Shown piece by piece: positions 9,999-23,465 of a stretch of DNA of 64,000 bases. Under the pieces are notes generated by a model. The model was given only the letters and a program-made list of their open reading frames with translations. It searched no databases and was not told the DNA's origin. Position numbers and translations under genes: made by a program. Within the stretch, counting starts at the first letter, position 1. Each line of letters starts with the position of its first letter. The DNA is taken from contig NQMI01000126.1 in assembly GCA_002270565.1 (NCBI GenBank), positions 1 through 64,000 of the forward strand. The letters are read 5' to 3'. The DNA comes from Stenocarpella maydis. Taxonomy: Eukaryota; Ascomycota; Sordariomycetes; Diaporthales; Diaporthaceae.

Positions 9999-12900
9999 CT
10001 ACAAGCCAAGCTCAGATGCGAACTGCTTCAGGACTCCCTTTTCGGCCGTGCCCCAGTCCACGCCCTTTAGTTTTTCAGCCTTGTCCGCCTCGCGGCCGGA
10101 GAGCACACCCCAGAGCTCGTCCACAACGGATGTCCGGACGTGCGGCCACGGGTGCAGCATCAAGGCCCCCAGCCTCTTCGTTGCCTCCCCCACGGCCTCT
10201 CGCCTCTTGTGCTCCAGTGCGTCACTCGTCATCCGCGTCAGCTTCTCCGAATCATTACCCATGTTCGCGATGCCTCCGTACACCTTGACGCACGCGATGA
10301 GCTTCCGCACGTTCCCGGTCCTGTAGCTTGCCTTCTGGGCCTGAAGGCAGAGGCTCTTGAAGTCGACCGTTTCCACCCTCTGGTACAGGCCCACGGATAG
10401 AAGGAACGCGATGATCTCCAGCGTCGGCACTATGACCCGGTCCTGGCCCTGGCGGACCTTCATGTTCCGATAGAGTGAGGCACATACGCGGTCGAGGTTA
10501 CCCTGGCTTGCGCCGCAGTAGTCGCAGAGGGCTGAGCGGCTGGCTATCACGAGATCCTCATTTCCCGTGTCTGCAGAGGTCACGTACCCGGCCAGGAGCT
10601 CGTCCATACACTCATCGTCATCCACGCGGAACTGTTGCTGCAGCCAGTCTTTGTGGGTTGTGAGGTCAAGAAGGAAGTGAAAATAGTCCTGGGACGAGCA
10701 AGTGCGCTTCCTCAGTTCCGTTGCCGAGCTGTGGAAATGTCAGTTGTCGTACGTGTCCTAGCGGTAGAGCTGGGTATGCGACATACTGTGAACTCAAGAC
10801 CAGGGCCAACGTCGACTGGGCTTCCGGTCTCACCTTGTCCAGCTTCTCAGCAGCCAAGCGCATGACGGGTAGCAAAAGCTGCGAGGCTGCTAAATGTGAC
10901 GCCGTTTCCACTGGCGACGTCTCCTTGCCCGCCATCAATCGCCACAAATGGTTAGTTGCCTGTATGGCGCGCAAACGAACGTGGGATCCCACATCGCCTC
11001 TCGCATCCGTCGTATAGTCTTCCAGCGCCTCGGATATGACCCGCAGCAATGTCTGTACGTTATACTTGAGCACATCTCCTTCAATGAGGCTCTCAAGCAG
11101 CCACGCCCGCACTTCCACAGTCGTGTCCTTGGCCCAGCATTGGAGTAGAGTTCTAGGAATGATATCCAAGGTTTCGCCTGTCGCCGCTTCATGCGGTCTC
11201 GAAACCACTGCGTGTGACCTCGTCAGGGCCAACAAGTGCCCTTTGATTTTTCCAGCTCGCGATCCATTTATAACAACGTTTGCCCAGCTTTCAATGAGTT
11301 CAGCGCGCTGGGCAGGCTTCAAGTAGAGCAGCAACGTGGCTGCAGCCACAGAGGCCGCGTCGACTGCGACGTCTTCTGTCCTAACCAGGAAATCATTCAA
11401 AACTCGTGGCAGATAACTTTCGACCCAAGGAGGTGGGAAGTTCTTCAAACCAGAACACTCTGCCAATCGGGATATAACAGTACTCGTGGCACTGGTTTGT
11501 AACGATGATAAAAGGCAAGGCCCGGCTACCAAATCTGCCGGCGTGATGGAGTCGAGGCCGAGATAAGACGCCTGTAAAACCGGAAACGAGGAGCTGAACA
11601 GCCGGGATGCTGACTCGGCGATAAGCTCTGGGCGTCGGAATGTCGTGGCTTCAATGAGTTTGAAGCTGGCTTCCAGTCCAGACAGCATCCTCTCAATCAC
11701 AGGTGCTAATTGCTGCAGCTGATTTTGACCGTGGCTGTGTGCAACCATCTCTGGGAGCTGATCCATAACTGAGGCCAGGGCCAGTAGGAGTCCATGTCTT
11801 TCCTCGACTTGACGCGGTTGCAATGCCTGGAAGGACGACACTACATTGTCATAGGAATTGGATATGACCCCGGAGCCGTTCGAAGTCATCCGTACCAGCT
11901 CGGCCGTGATGATACCATAAGATGCTCCTGCATATCTCCGGACACGATCGTTGGCGTCGCCCAGACCTCGCCAGCCGAGAACAGCCTCGAGGATGGCTAC
12001 TCCATATTGTAAATGTAACTTGGTGGCGGCCAATGCAACATCTTGCATCGCTCTCGACCTCAGTGCCACAGCGTGATAGTCCACGGTCTGCACAATCGCT
12101 ATGCCCTTTTCCACAGTATCAGGGTGCCTCCCGATGAGTTCTTGTAAAGCAGCTGAGGAGCCACGCCTGATGTTCCCGGCTGGGTCCAAACAAGCTGTGA
12201 CTACTAAATGGGTAGCAAGCATCTGCAAGATAGAGCCATTATCCTTTCCACTGCATTCTCCTTCCAAGAGCTCATGGTTGACTACAAGCAGTTCCTCAGT
12301 GGAGTAACGTCTCGCCAGAGCCCAGACTCCGAAACAAGCCGCATCGCGAACATTGGCTCCAACAGAGAACCCAGACGCGCTCCGCTGCTCGAACGAGAGT
12401 CCAAGCAGTAAGGCTTGCACGATCTTCCCGAGGCTCTCTGGAGGTGGTGAGCGCCGATATAACAGATATGACAGGGCGAGCATGAGGCCGTGCCACTCAA
12501 GAGGGTCCACTAAGGTCAAGTCCTTCTTAGGTGGCTGCCGAGGCGACGGAATCGAGCCCGACGCCTGACCAGCCACCCGGACGTGCTCCTCCAGTGCTTG
12601 CAGAACAGCTGTGACGACTTGCGACGCCATTTCTCTGGGTAAACTGAGAGTGATGGTTCCCAAAGCCTTGCTCGCTGCGAACCTGACAGGCGTGTCTTTA
12701 TCAGACAAGCTCCTCAGGAGGTATCGAACTGTGGTCTCAACAAGGTGTATTCCTGACATGTGCCGTCTCTCTCTTGTCAGCTTCGACACAGAAATTGAGC
12801 GCATGACTTTGATTACTGTTTTCTTTGCCACCGCGGATGAGTTGATAATGTTAAAAGTGCCATCGTCGCTCCACATTGCAGCATTAACGGTGTAAAAAAC

Positions 12901-13894
12901 TTTGGACGAGTACTTTTCCACCTCCGATGCGTCGGCAGACGACAGAACCCCTGCCAGGAATGCCAACACTCCGATGAACATGTAGGGACTCTGGTTGCAC
13001 TGATGTGTCAGACTGTCATTGCTCGCGGAATCGCTTTCCTCTCGGCTTGGGCGTAAAGAGAACAGAGCCCAATCGATGAGAGCGTGCAGGATACCGAGTT
13101 TCTGCATGTCCGTACGCATGGCCATCCTCACGAGTAGAGTCTTGGCCGCGTCCCTTTCTTTGCCGGACGAAGCCAGGTATTTGACGGCCAGGGGTAGGAT
13201 GCGCACGGTGATGCTGGGAGGCTTGAACGGCCAGAGGAAACCGGGGACACCAGCCAAGTCGATATCATGCATGTAGACTGACGAGATGGTTGCTAGGTCG
13301 AATGGAGCGAGCATGAGATGAGACAGCCAGAGCAGTACGACGTATCGCTCCTCCCAGGTCCAATTGAGCATATCACCGTCAGAGCCCAGGTGCCTCTCCG
13401 ACTCTTCGATAGCAGACAGGAGGAGTTCCAGATAACGGGTCTCAACATTGAGGAAGTTCACGATGACCTTCTCGCCACGGATCTTACAGAATGTATAGAT
13501 CAGCTTGCAGACTGCTGTTGGGAGCGGCATCAGCAATGAAGATGTACTGGAAGCTTCTTTGGTGTGTCTCCGCTTGGCTTGCTGGTACTCCAGGTAGGCC
13601 TCGGCGAGTGCGGGAAGCCACTTGGGCAGGTGTGGGTCGAGCAGCTGAGGCAGTTCTTGAAAGGGGTCAAGGAGCTATCGACCAGTCAGCACGAACACAG
13701 ACGAGAGCATGGCCTTGTTCACCCACGTTTGAAGTGAGGTGCGATACTTCAACAGCACGCACGCGTGAGCGCAGCGGGCCAGATCCATCTGCCTTGCGCA
13801 AGAACGGCCCGAGGCGGGCGTCAAAATCGGCAATGAGGTCTCTGGAGACAGTCTGCAGCTTGATATCCAAGTCTTCCTCTGGGGAATCTTCCAT
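9999..13894 (-). CDS. tubulin-folding cofactor D (TBCD/Cin1/Alp1)
   Basis: Cofactor D is a large HEAT/ARM-repeat chaperone that binds beta-tubulin and, with cofactors C and E and Arl2, assembles and disassembles alpha/beta-tubulin dimers in the cytosol. Three exons fit: 13894-13727, 13674-10787 and 10728-9999. The introns are 52 nt (GTGGGT...ATAG, with CTGAC branch site) and 58 nt (GTATGT...CACAG). Phases agree and give 1261 residues, near the usual length of about 1200. Family landmarks are QLLDPHLPKW just after intron 1, WTWEERYVVLLWLSHLMLAPFDL near residue 150, SDKDTPVRFAASKALG in the HEAT region, and THKDWLQQQFRVDD shortly after intron 2. It is divergent from nothing nearby and shares no operon-like context; the GH76 gene lies upstream on the same strand. 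No damage is seen. Confidence 0.95.
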
Positions 13895-14579
13895 TTTGCT
13901 TGACTGTGGCGGCGAAGTCTCCGAGCAACAGTGATGTCCTCAACGGAAGCGGTCCAGTCCAGGCTTCCGTTGTGCTTGGTCCCAGTGTGAACTGGGGTCC
14001 GTTTGGACTACCTGATCCTTTGATCACCACTAAGATTGTTGGCCAGATGGACAACAGGAAGCAAATAGTTCGGCTCGCTGGTGAGCCTGCATATCAAAAA
14101 GGGATATGGAGGCATCAACATGAGAGATAGAACCTGCATGGGCCTAATAATCTGCCTTTTGGATCTCTGCTTGAACCCTGCTTCTCAGGGTCTGCAGCCA
14201 ACGGGGGTCGGATTTTAAAGGGGGTCGACGTGGGGGGTCGGGGGTTCCCAGGGATCATTTCCATCCCCTCCCCCCAAAACGAAAACTCTTCCGACGGGGT
14301 CATCCGAGAAGAAATATTATCCAAAATGGCGAGCAAGAATTATAGCTTGGATAGTAAAGAAATTTATGTATTAGCCAGACGACCTTCGAACCTTGTAGTA
14401 CCGGAACTAGAACGCAGCACCATAACCGTCCGTCGTGTTGCAATCGACATTTCTCCCCGACAAATATATAGAACTTCGAACTCGGGACGATGTACAGAAA
14501 AGAAAAGAAAAAAAAATCCTCTCTTTGTTCTTCTTTGGTTTCAAAAAAAATTCACCTTGCCAAAAACTATGTAAACACA
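13895..14579. other. intergenic region upstream of cofactor D
   Basis: This 685-bp stretch separates the start of the cofactor D gene from the 3' end of the GH76 gene, both on the minus strand. It must hold the cofactor D promoter. No conserved frame or RNA gene is visible. Confidence 0.6.
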
Positions 14580-16120
14580 TCAAGACACGGCCACCGCAGC
14601 GACGAGCGTGTCCAACGCCGAGCTTTGCGTGCTCGCGTTAGGGAACCCGCCCGCCGAGGGCGGACCAGACCACACGAGGCCGAAGAAGTTGCTGCTGTTA
14701 CGGTCGTTACTCCAAATGGAATCCGCGTTATCCAAGATGAATTTTCGGAGACCTTCTTTTGGGGCGTCGAGCTGCAAGTAGTACAGATTCCGCATGAAGA
14801 TTCCTGGGAGTGCGAATCCGTCAGCCGTGGTCAGACGCCATGTTTCTGAGCCTGAAGTTATCGCTCACCCTTGAACTGAGAGCCATCGGCCCCGCAACCA
14901 TTTGGCTCGCAGCTTTCGTGGAGGATTCCTTCCACCGAGAGAGCCTCTATGGCAGCCTCCGCAATCAAAGTAGCCTCAGAGAGGTACTTGGAGTCTCGCG
15001 TGGCTCTGGAGAGTTCGACCAGCCCACCGAGGACGACTCCCTGGTTGTAGGACCAGACCGTGTCTTGATTGTTGCTACAAGAACCATCTGAATTTATATC
15101 CAGTCCATCATTGACCAGGTTCTCGTTGTTGATCATACCACTTTCCTTGAACCAGTCCCACTGGTCCCTGGCGATGTCCAAGTACGAATCTGGTTCAGCT
15201 ACTCGGTTTGCAAGAGAGGCAGCAACGGATAGATAGAGCTCGTTTGCAACTGCAACGCCAAGCAGTCAGCTTCAGCTCAAGCCCGCCAGAGCTCGGTCTG
15301 AACCTTAAAAGAAGACTAGGGACATGGAAGGAATTCTGGATAGGGTTCAGCCTCCGGAAGTTACTTACTTGCGTTCTTGTAAGTCCTGTCCTTGCTCCAC
15401 TGCAGCATTAAGAGTTAGCTTTCAAAGAACTATATCAAGAGTTTTATTTAAACACAGCGGAGATCAAACCATGGTGTGGCCATGACATTTGAGACACAGG
15501 CTCCGGGAGGGAGCTTGTTATTCCCAAGAGGGTTAAAAATGACTCCGGAAGCTGCTTACCCAGATACCACCACCGCAAGTACCATTCACGCCGCCCTGCA
15601 TGTCTGTGAAAATACCCTTGGCCATGCTGAGATAATCCGCATTGCCAGTGACATCGTATGCCCTGATCCAAGCCAACGCCCACCAGCCTTCGTCATCGTA
15701 ATAGTTATTAATGAAGCCACTGAAACCCCTGGAAGCGAGGGCCGACCCGCCGAGGACCGTCGACGCAGTGTATCTCGATTCGAACAAACGCTTGCTCGAG
15801 CCTTTCACAAGCGTTTTGGTTGCCGTCTGGCTGGTCTGCTGCGCTCGAGTAAAGGTATTGGAAAGCACTTGCTCCAAATCCAGGGAATCTGCCCCGCCAA
15901 CAGCCAGAGAGAGGAAATCTCCGAGAACCGTGAGGCAGTTCGCACTGTTCCACCAGCCAGTTGTTTCCCAGAGCCCATTTGTTTCATCGTAGAATGTTTG
16001 TAACATCTTGATGGCTGTCACAGAGTGGTCGCCATAAGTTGCCCTGTCTGCAGCTGCCAGTGAGAACCCGAGTAAGCTTGCCTTGGCTAGCCAGTAGCAG
16101 AAGATCCTGGGGACTGCCAT
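14580..16120 (-). CDS. secreted glycoside hydrolase family 76 (alpha-1,6-mannanase type)
   Basis: GH76 enzymes act on alpha-1,6-mannan backbones; fungal Dfg5/Dcw1 relatives help attach mannoproteins to the cell wall. Four exons fit: 16120-15560, 15399-15369 (only 31 nt), 15249-14869 and 14803-14580. Phases agree and give 398 residues. The introns are 160, 119 and 65 nt. The N-terminus (MAVPRIFCYWLAKASLLGFSLAA) looks like a signal peptide. ETTGWWNSANCLTVLGDF near residue 52 and YDDEGWWALAW near residue 141 match the family; the adjacent Asp142-Asp143 are the expected catalytic pair. The small second exon rebuilds IWWSKDRTYKNAIANELYLS, a conserved stretch. TVWSYNQGVVLGGLVEL and QFKGIFMRNLYYL follow. 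The C-terminus lacks an obvious GPI-anchor tail, so the enzyme is probably soluble and secreted, unlike Dfg5 and Dcw1. Confidence 0.93.
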
Positions 16121-19100
16121 TTCCGCTGATTGCGACGATACTGGATCCGCAAGATCACCTAGATCAACCGATACGGATTTGAAACGATTGATATGCCCGA
16201 ATAGTCTCCGAGGAACCAGGTATAACACACGATTATGAAGGTAAGGAAGACGAGAGCTCTACATAGCAAGCAGAATGCAGGCCTGAAGAACCACCTCGCC
16301 GAGAGCGCTTACTTTGACTTTTGAACAAAGGGGCAGCAATCTGCCAACGCATCTAGACGCTATCCTCCGGGCCCAGCTGAGCCAGAATGCCCTTGTCGGC
16401 CATGATCACAGCCTTGAAGGTCGATCCTTGGGTCGCCTCATGTCACCCCAGGTGAGAAGTCTAGTTGGCACTGCGGCGCCAAGTTGGACTTCAGGTGATT
16501 CTAGATGGATGATTGGAGCTGCCGAGGCCGGCTGGGCTGGCTGGGCTGGCTGTCTAGCTGGAGGATTTCGCAAATAGCTTCTCGAAGGATGACGCCCCCC
16601 ATCGCAGCAGGTAGCAACACAACCGGACTTCCGCTGGCGGAGACAGCCTGTTGGGCCCAGAGATGGGTTCGTCGGGTGTTTCTAGCTTATTCCGTAAGGT
16701 TGTCTTTTGCGTAACCTTGTTTGCCACACCTTTGGGACTACGAATAGGCGCATCGATAGTTGTTGCCTCTGGACGACAAAAATTCGATATCCAGACGATA
16801 GTCGCTCAGACACACCATCATCGAACGGCACCTCTTCGGTGGACTTTGATCGTTGGCGTTGATGGCAGTGGGAGTTGCTGCTTTTGCCGGACCTCTCGAC
16901 TGCTTGTGACCACACCCCGCCTCATGGAGAATCCTCGTGTCCGCAATTTGGCCGTACTGCAACCTTGCTGCATTGTCGCCTGCTGGGGTGGGGAAGCGGG
17001 CAAGCTCCACGCCTCGATCCTTATCATGCACATGCACACAGCCATCAACGACATCATGTCGTATGTTTTCTCTCGGCCGAGCTGCAGCTTTTCCAACATG
17101 CATGCCCAGTGACGTACGGGATGCGATTTGACGTCGGGAGGGACTTGCAGGTTTGGGACGATGCTCAAATACGGATGACGTGATATGCGGAATGTCGTGG
17201 TCAATTGAACAGGGACGTTGCTGGTTCTTGACTCGACGGCGAGCCCTTTCAAGAGACACTGCTTGCGTTGTGCATGGCTGACGACACGAGGTTCGCCTAT
17301 CCGATTTGCAGTGCGAGCCCTCCGGATTCGCTGTGCAGGGCTGTCGGCGTACCCAGGCATGCCGGCAGGTAGGTTGGACGTCAAACACAAGCAGTCGTCA
17401 CGCGGAAGGACCCTCATGCAGGTCAACATCAGTCTGCCGTTCCGGGTTCGGACGAAAGGCGCCGGTGCGCCCGGTTACAGTACCGCGCGCGGAGGATGCA
17501 AAGATAGAGACTGACTCGCCCGCTTCGGCCGTGGCGATGAAACCGAATTCTCCGATGTCACTGCCGGCGGGCCGAGCCTCTTTTGAATTTCCCAAGTGCC
17601 GGACTGCCTGACTCTTGTGTGGTTGAGATCGGGAGGCTAGATCGGCCTTGTCTCAGATCGCAGTCTCTATGCATAATCGACGCTCTCGAGTAACGGAGTG
17701 GCAGACTTATACTATTGACAGCACCTGATCCTGCACGAGCAGCTGTTCCGTCGACGACACGTCGTGGCTGCTCTTGGCGGGCGTTGTCAATGCGAAGTGA
17801 GTGGCCTTCAATGACGATGTCTGGTTCTTCGGAGACGCCCAATGCCGGAAAGTAGCACCAACAGCACGTCAGCCCTAACCCTTGGGGGGGGGGTGTGCTG
17901 GACAACGGCTAGGCCGAGGAGGTCTTTGCCCAACGTCATGCTACTCTCCGCTTCTCCCAGAACAGCGTATCATCTTCCAACTCGCCTGCAGTAACGTTGA
18001 TTCGAGATGAGCCACAGCGAGAGGGCTCAATGTCGAAGTCATGAGGGGCTGACAATCCGATGCGACCAAGGAATGAAATGCGGCTTCAGCCAAAACAGCG
18101 TGGTCCGCAGAGAATCCGTGTTCACCACAGGATTAGAAGGCACAGAGTTGCCAGCTCAAGCCCCGTGCCAGGTATTGCAGGACGAAGCGGTCTCATCTTG
18201 CGATCGAGCCCTCCTCGAAGCGGTCTGCATTGTGATTTTCCTGGGGATCCGGTGACCACAGTAAAAGGGTCGCGGCTTTTTCCTGCGGTCTCATATCTTC
18301 ATCCAATTGGTTCACTCCATCTGTTGTCTCTTCCCTTTAGCCACTTTCCCTCACGGCTCCCTTGGGGAACAATGTGAGACAGTCAACTTACCGGCGGATC
18401 TATTCGAAATTGATCAACAAGAGGATGTCAGGGCTTGAAAAGGCGCCAGAGCATGGCGTGCTCAGTTGGCCTCACAACCATTCGTTCCTTTGCAGGCTTG
18501 CTCGAGATCTTCGGTCCGTTTCGAGGCATTCACGTTCGTCGCCTAGGTAAGTCAACTATCATATTGATACTTCTGTGCCTCCCAAAAAAGAAAACCCCAC
18601 CTACTTTTAAGGAGTGGGCACATTGGGAACGAGTATGCGAGGACAAAACCATCGACGTTGGACCACTTGAACAAGTTGGAGCTTGTCCGAGTGTCCGGCC
18701 GTCGCTTGGCGTGATTGATCGCTTGTGGACCATTGGGCGGCGCATACCTGTTGGAGACGTGGGCTGTCTCTATGCTGCTTGAGCACACACTATCCTTGGT
18801 TGTGTCATCCAGCGAATAATGGTCTGATTCTGAGACAGCTGAGAAGCGCCACGCCTGCCGCTGGAAAAAAGCCACCCTGCCTCGTCTTGGGCGAGCGCGT
18901 TCGATGTACATCGTCACTTTCACACGCATGCATGTATCCAATTGCATGCACTCGGCCCCCTAGCCGGGCTACAAACCACTTATTGGCCTCGTGTATGGCA
19001 GCAAACCCACCCAGCTGAGCATAGCCGACCCAACGCAGAAGCCCGGCATCCAGGGTTTGGTGTTGTGAGAATGTTACTGACATACGAATAGCATAGCACA

Positions 19101-22100
19101 CGGAAGCCGTCGGAAAACACGGTTCCAACTGTTGGCATTTTGCTGCCTCCATGCAATGTCCAAATCCAAGCCGGATGTATTCACAATACTCCCGCTAAAT
19201 GCTGCGATATGCCCAGCTCATTAACGTCCCCGCCACCCCGGTCGGTCGCGGCTGTCATCGCCGAATGGAAGCCCCTTGGGGGCTTGCCGAGACGCAGCTA
19301 GGTCAGCCACCATCTCACATGGCGATGTCACTTTGGGCTAGGAACAAGGTTCCAAGTCATGCAGCCTTCTGATGTACCTGGCTAAAGTTGCTAGTCCCAC
19401 TTCCGGTCCAAGGCGCACCCTCGTTAGGCGCAGTCCGAGCCCTTCCAACCACTCACACTATAGCGCCTATCTCTTCCCACGGGGCGCTCACTCAAATCTT
19501 CCCCGGGAGCGTGCAGCAGCACCTCCATTCAAGGTTTTCTGGGGAGGACCCTGAATGGTCTTCAGATACCTGCCCCAGCCCCCTCACCGCTTATCATCAT
19601 GCCTGTGGAAGAGGACCTCCTCGGAGTTCTGGTTGCCGCTGTGATCACGGTATTTGCCCCTAAACATGGACGATATCGGCTGACCATAGAACGGCTCTCA
19701 GCCCCAGTTCCGGCAACCAGGGTCCCCGAGTTTCACTCGCGGAAGGGGACAGACCTCTAGCAGCCTGCCAGCCGTGGCCTGACTTGATGCTGCCTTCCAT
19801 GTGCGGGCTGCTGCACACCGCATGTTGACGGCTCCTTTCCGTCATGATCGTGCCAGCCCACGCACACACCGCTCTGCCGGGCAACTGGGCTAGACATGGA
19901 TGCCGTCCCCCCCGAACAGAGCAGCACGAAGGGTGGTGGGTGGGTAGCCTGGGATCCGGTACTTCCCCGGCTTGGGGCTTCCCCTCCACGATATCAGATC
20001 TGCCAAGCATCTCGTTCCTGCGCGGCAGTGACATGGCCCAAGACCGTGCTTGTTTGCATTTACTGTGTACATTGGGGTCCTGCTTCTGCCTTTAGGGACC
20101 CACCCTGCCTGAATTAGGCACTATTGTGGAGATTCTAAAAGCGGCCTAATCACCGTGTGGTCTCATCGCCTGCTATAGCTCTGTGGCTCTGACCCCTGGA
20201 AGGGAGTGATAGAACTCGCGATGCTGGTGTTTCTGTAAGGCGTACTGAGAATTGTCTCACACCCGGCCCTAGATATTTCATCTGTCCGAAAGGTCTGTGT
20301 AGCTTGCCACCCTGCCCACAACCACAGCCCTCCGCGCTCGCGGCAACCTCTCCTAGAGTCCGCAGGAAGCTTCAGTCACGCGCCACGCTCCACTGCAGAC
20401 TAATCGGACGCGCAGCCGTGGATCTGGACAGGGTCTCCGCGAGCTGCCGCTGGGTGGTGTTGTGGCCTTGGCAAATATAGAGAGAGTATTTACTCCCCGG
20501 CGAATTCGCTGAGTAGTAGTCATGAACTCGTAATGGAATTGTAGTACAAACCAGACAATGTGCTACGGCGGCGGGGAAAATGTTGAAACAGGCCGTTGCA
20601 TATGAAGCTCGGTGGAAGTCTACTTCAGATGGTTTGAACGTCTCAACATATACTTCGACCCCTGTAATTATATCTATGTAGATACAACACAGCCAACGCT
20701 GCATTGCGTTTTGTTTTGGGCATTAATATAATCACAGGGTTCGAAGTATATATATGACAGGTGGGAGCAGGCTCGGGTTGAATACAACTTCCGGCTTGCC
20801 CGAAGCGCAAAGGGCACACATCTCAGGAAGAGAGCCAAGGAGACCCGGGACACTCAGGTGTCGTTGGCGTCACATCGACCCACGGGACCTGCAAGGTAAC
20901 ACAAGCGAGTTTAGCCACGTGACAATGCCAGGCGATATCGTTGCCAAGGTCGTGCAAAGTATCTAGACATGACGCCCGTAATAAACGCAGGAGGGGACCC
21001 TTGGGGCTGAGAGGGGTCGCATTCCAGGCTGAGGGAGAAGCCGACGCACGTATCCATGCGAGCATGCTTGAGCCTAATAATGCGGACACCAGGCGACCGA
21101 GGGGGCTGCCGGCCGTCTCGGGAAGGCAACGGGCCTACAAGTGGTGGCAGAAGCCCCGGCCTCGTAGACCCTGCCCGAGTGAGACGTCGCCATCTTGTCG
21201 AAACTCTATTGCCGAGCTCGGAAAGATACGATTGCTTCTCTGGCTATTATTGTCTGTCTGCAGTCCAAGCGAGGACATGCACGCACATGCTAAGTGCGGT
21301 GATGAAAGGGTCAAGCCAGCCTGGGTTTGTGCTCCCGCATCCCAGAGGCAGTGCCACATTGGGCTACAACAGACCTGTCATGTCGCACGACATGGAGGCA
21401 CAGAGCTCGCTTATACCCAGGGCCCTGGGATAGTGGCGGGGCGGTAGACACGAGACAGAGGCGGTGGATGCGTGCGGAATTGCTAAGTCAAGCCATCATA
21501 GACGACGGCGCCCGCCCAGCCGCCTCGCAAGTGACGATGCTGTGTGACCGTGACGCATAATGACTGAGGGGAAAGCCGGATAGGGAAACAGGGAGAAGGA
21601 TCAAAAGAAAAAAAATAAAAAAGTAAAAAAATAAATTGAAGAGACGAGGCAACCAACCCCGACATCGCTTGAGCCTCAATTTGACTTCGGTTACACACGA
21701 TTCCCGCTGCAACATGCTTCTGGTGTCAGCTTTGGCCGGGTGGTTGCACACCGCCGCGAACAATTTTGGATAGTTCGATAGTTGTCATTGGAGGGAACTC
21801 TGATACATGGTCTGGTTTGCGATATACAGAGTATTCGTAGATGACCCACAATCCTCACTGTGCCCCCCTCCCCCCAAATCGTGCCCTGTATTTGCACCTC
21901 ACATTGTGGGGATCCAGACACAACGCCACCGAACACGCCAAATGGATTCACAAAAGACAAACAAAAGAAAACATAAACGCGGAAGTGGCATTTCAAGGTC
22001 GAATTCTGTCGCTTAGAGTCCACGAATGGTTGGCCCAGCCAACCTGGAAAGAGCAAGACACAGTGAACTAGCAAAAGAAAGAAAAAGGCCCAATAAACAA

Positions 22101-23465
22101 ATATCAAAAGCAGCCGCATGGCGAAGAAACCCCGCGTACCAAACCATGCCTAATTTTTTGTTTTTGTATACTGGAACGCCATCCCTTGACCGCCGTTTGT
22201 GAAACAAGGGGGGGGGAAGAGTCGTGAATTCTCTGCACGCATGTGCCAATCTAGGATTATGCGCATCGCCCCTAAACTCCTTTCCAAGCCCATCAAAAAC
22301 AAAAAAAAACACCCCAGGGGGGAGGGGGAACGTGGACAGCACGGAAACAATGCTGCTTTTGGGAAGTGTCCGAGTGCATTATAGGGCTGGGTCCGCGTGT
22401 GGTCGCTGTTATCGAGGATGGTGTCAGTTGTGGGAAGTGCAATGATCGAGGTTCATGTAGGGATCGTCAGGCTGGCCGGGCAGCTGGAAAGCTAAAAAGA
22501 CCGCGCGTAACTCTCAGACACAATCTGGGAAAGCTGCGTACGTAATCCGTACTTAAGTAGCATAGCCAGGCTGCTCGTGGCAGGCAGGAGAGATGATGGT
22601 GTGAAGCCCTGCAGCCCCGCTAATGCATCCTGACATGCCAGAAGTTGACTGACAGTGGTTCCTCTCCAGCAGAGACCAGTCGACAGTTCGCAGGGTGCTG
22701 ATGGAGGGTATCATTGGAAATCGCCATCGCCAGGGAGTCGAGTGAATGTCGAAGAAAAGTCGTCTCCTCGTGAGCCACGGCCCCTTCGGTAAGCTCCAAG
22801 TCCCAGCAGGGACCGGAACTATCGTCCCCCGCCCGACGATGAAGCTTCTCCAGGATCGGGCTTGGCATTCCATCTCCAAAGCCTGCTCGGCTTCGCTCCG
22901 ATTGCTTCGGCAAGCCGACTGCTTCCCCGCAGCTCTCAGACCCGCGCGGCCGGAAGCTGTCGTGAGGCCAGTGCAAGTTTGACCCCGGCTTTGGAGGTTT
23001 CTATGCCAGATCTGCACGAGTCGTGATGTCAGCTAATTTGTTTCCAGGAATGAGATATGTGCTCTGAGTCTGGCAGGCGCGCGGGCAGCCCAAATTCCCT
23101 TTGGGAACACGGCGACCTCCATTGGCACCGAGCCCTAGCAAGATGGCTGAATCCAGGGCTGGGCTGAAACAACGCTTCTGTGCATGGGGCTGCCGTGGCG
23201 TGGCTTGCCAGATCTGCACTGCAGAAGCACAAGCGGCACATCCACACCAAGGATCTAGTCCACCCAGGAGCCGGGGGAGGCACTCACATCTGGCTCGAAG
23301 GAGCAGGTGGCCAGCCCCGTCTGGTGCCCCGACACAACTGATACCAGGACGTCGTGCCCCCACGCGGGCTTGGTTGGTATCGCTTTGGTCGCAGAGGGCT
23401 CAGGCCGGCCAGCCCCCACCAACGGCATCCCCCTGGGGTGATGTCGTCGCCGGCGTTGGGCTCTC
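16121..23465. other. long gene-poor region, left part
   Basis: Over 7 kb show no reading frame that looks conserved or that can be spliced into a plausible protein. All frames above 100 codons here have skewed, arginine/proline/cysteine-rich composition as expected from chance frames in GC-rich DNA. The base composition looks like that of neighbouring genes, not like the AT-rich transposon DNA at the window ends. The first few hundred bases must contain the GH76 promoter. An A/T-rich purine tract lies near 21600-21640. No tRNA could be recognised. Confidence 0.6.

Noticed and set aside
16738..17429. Two overlapping minus-strand frames of more than 200 codons
   Set aside because: They overlap each other in different frames and are rich in Arg, Cys and Pro, as chance frames in GC-rich DNA are.
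17558..17905. A 115-codon minus-strand frame
   Set aside because: Parts look protein-like, but there is no conserved motif and the frame lies in the gene-poor interval with no supporting splice context.
20730..20760. A GGTTCGAAG stretch resembling a tRNA B box
   Set aside because: No A box or cloverleaf stems can be drawn around it, so it is not a tRNA gene.
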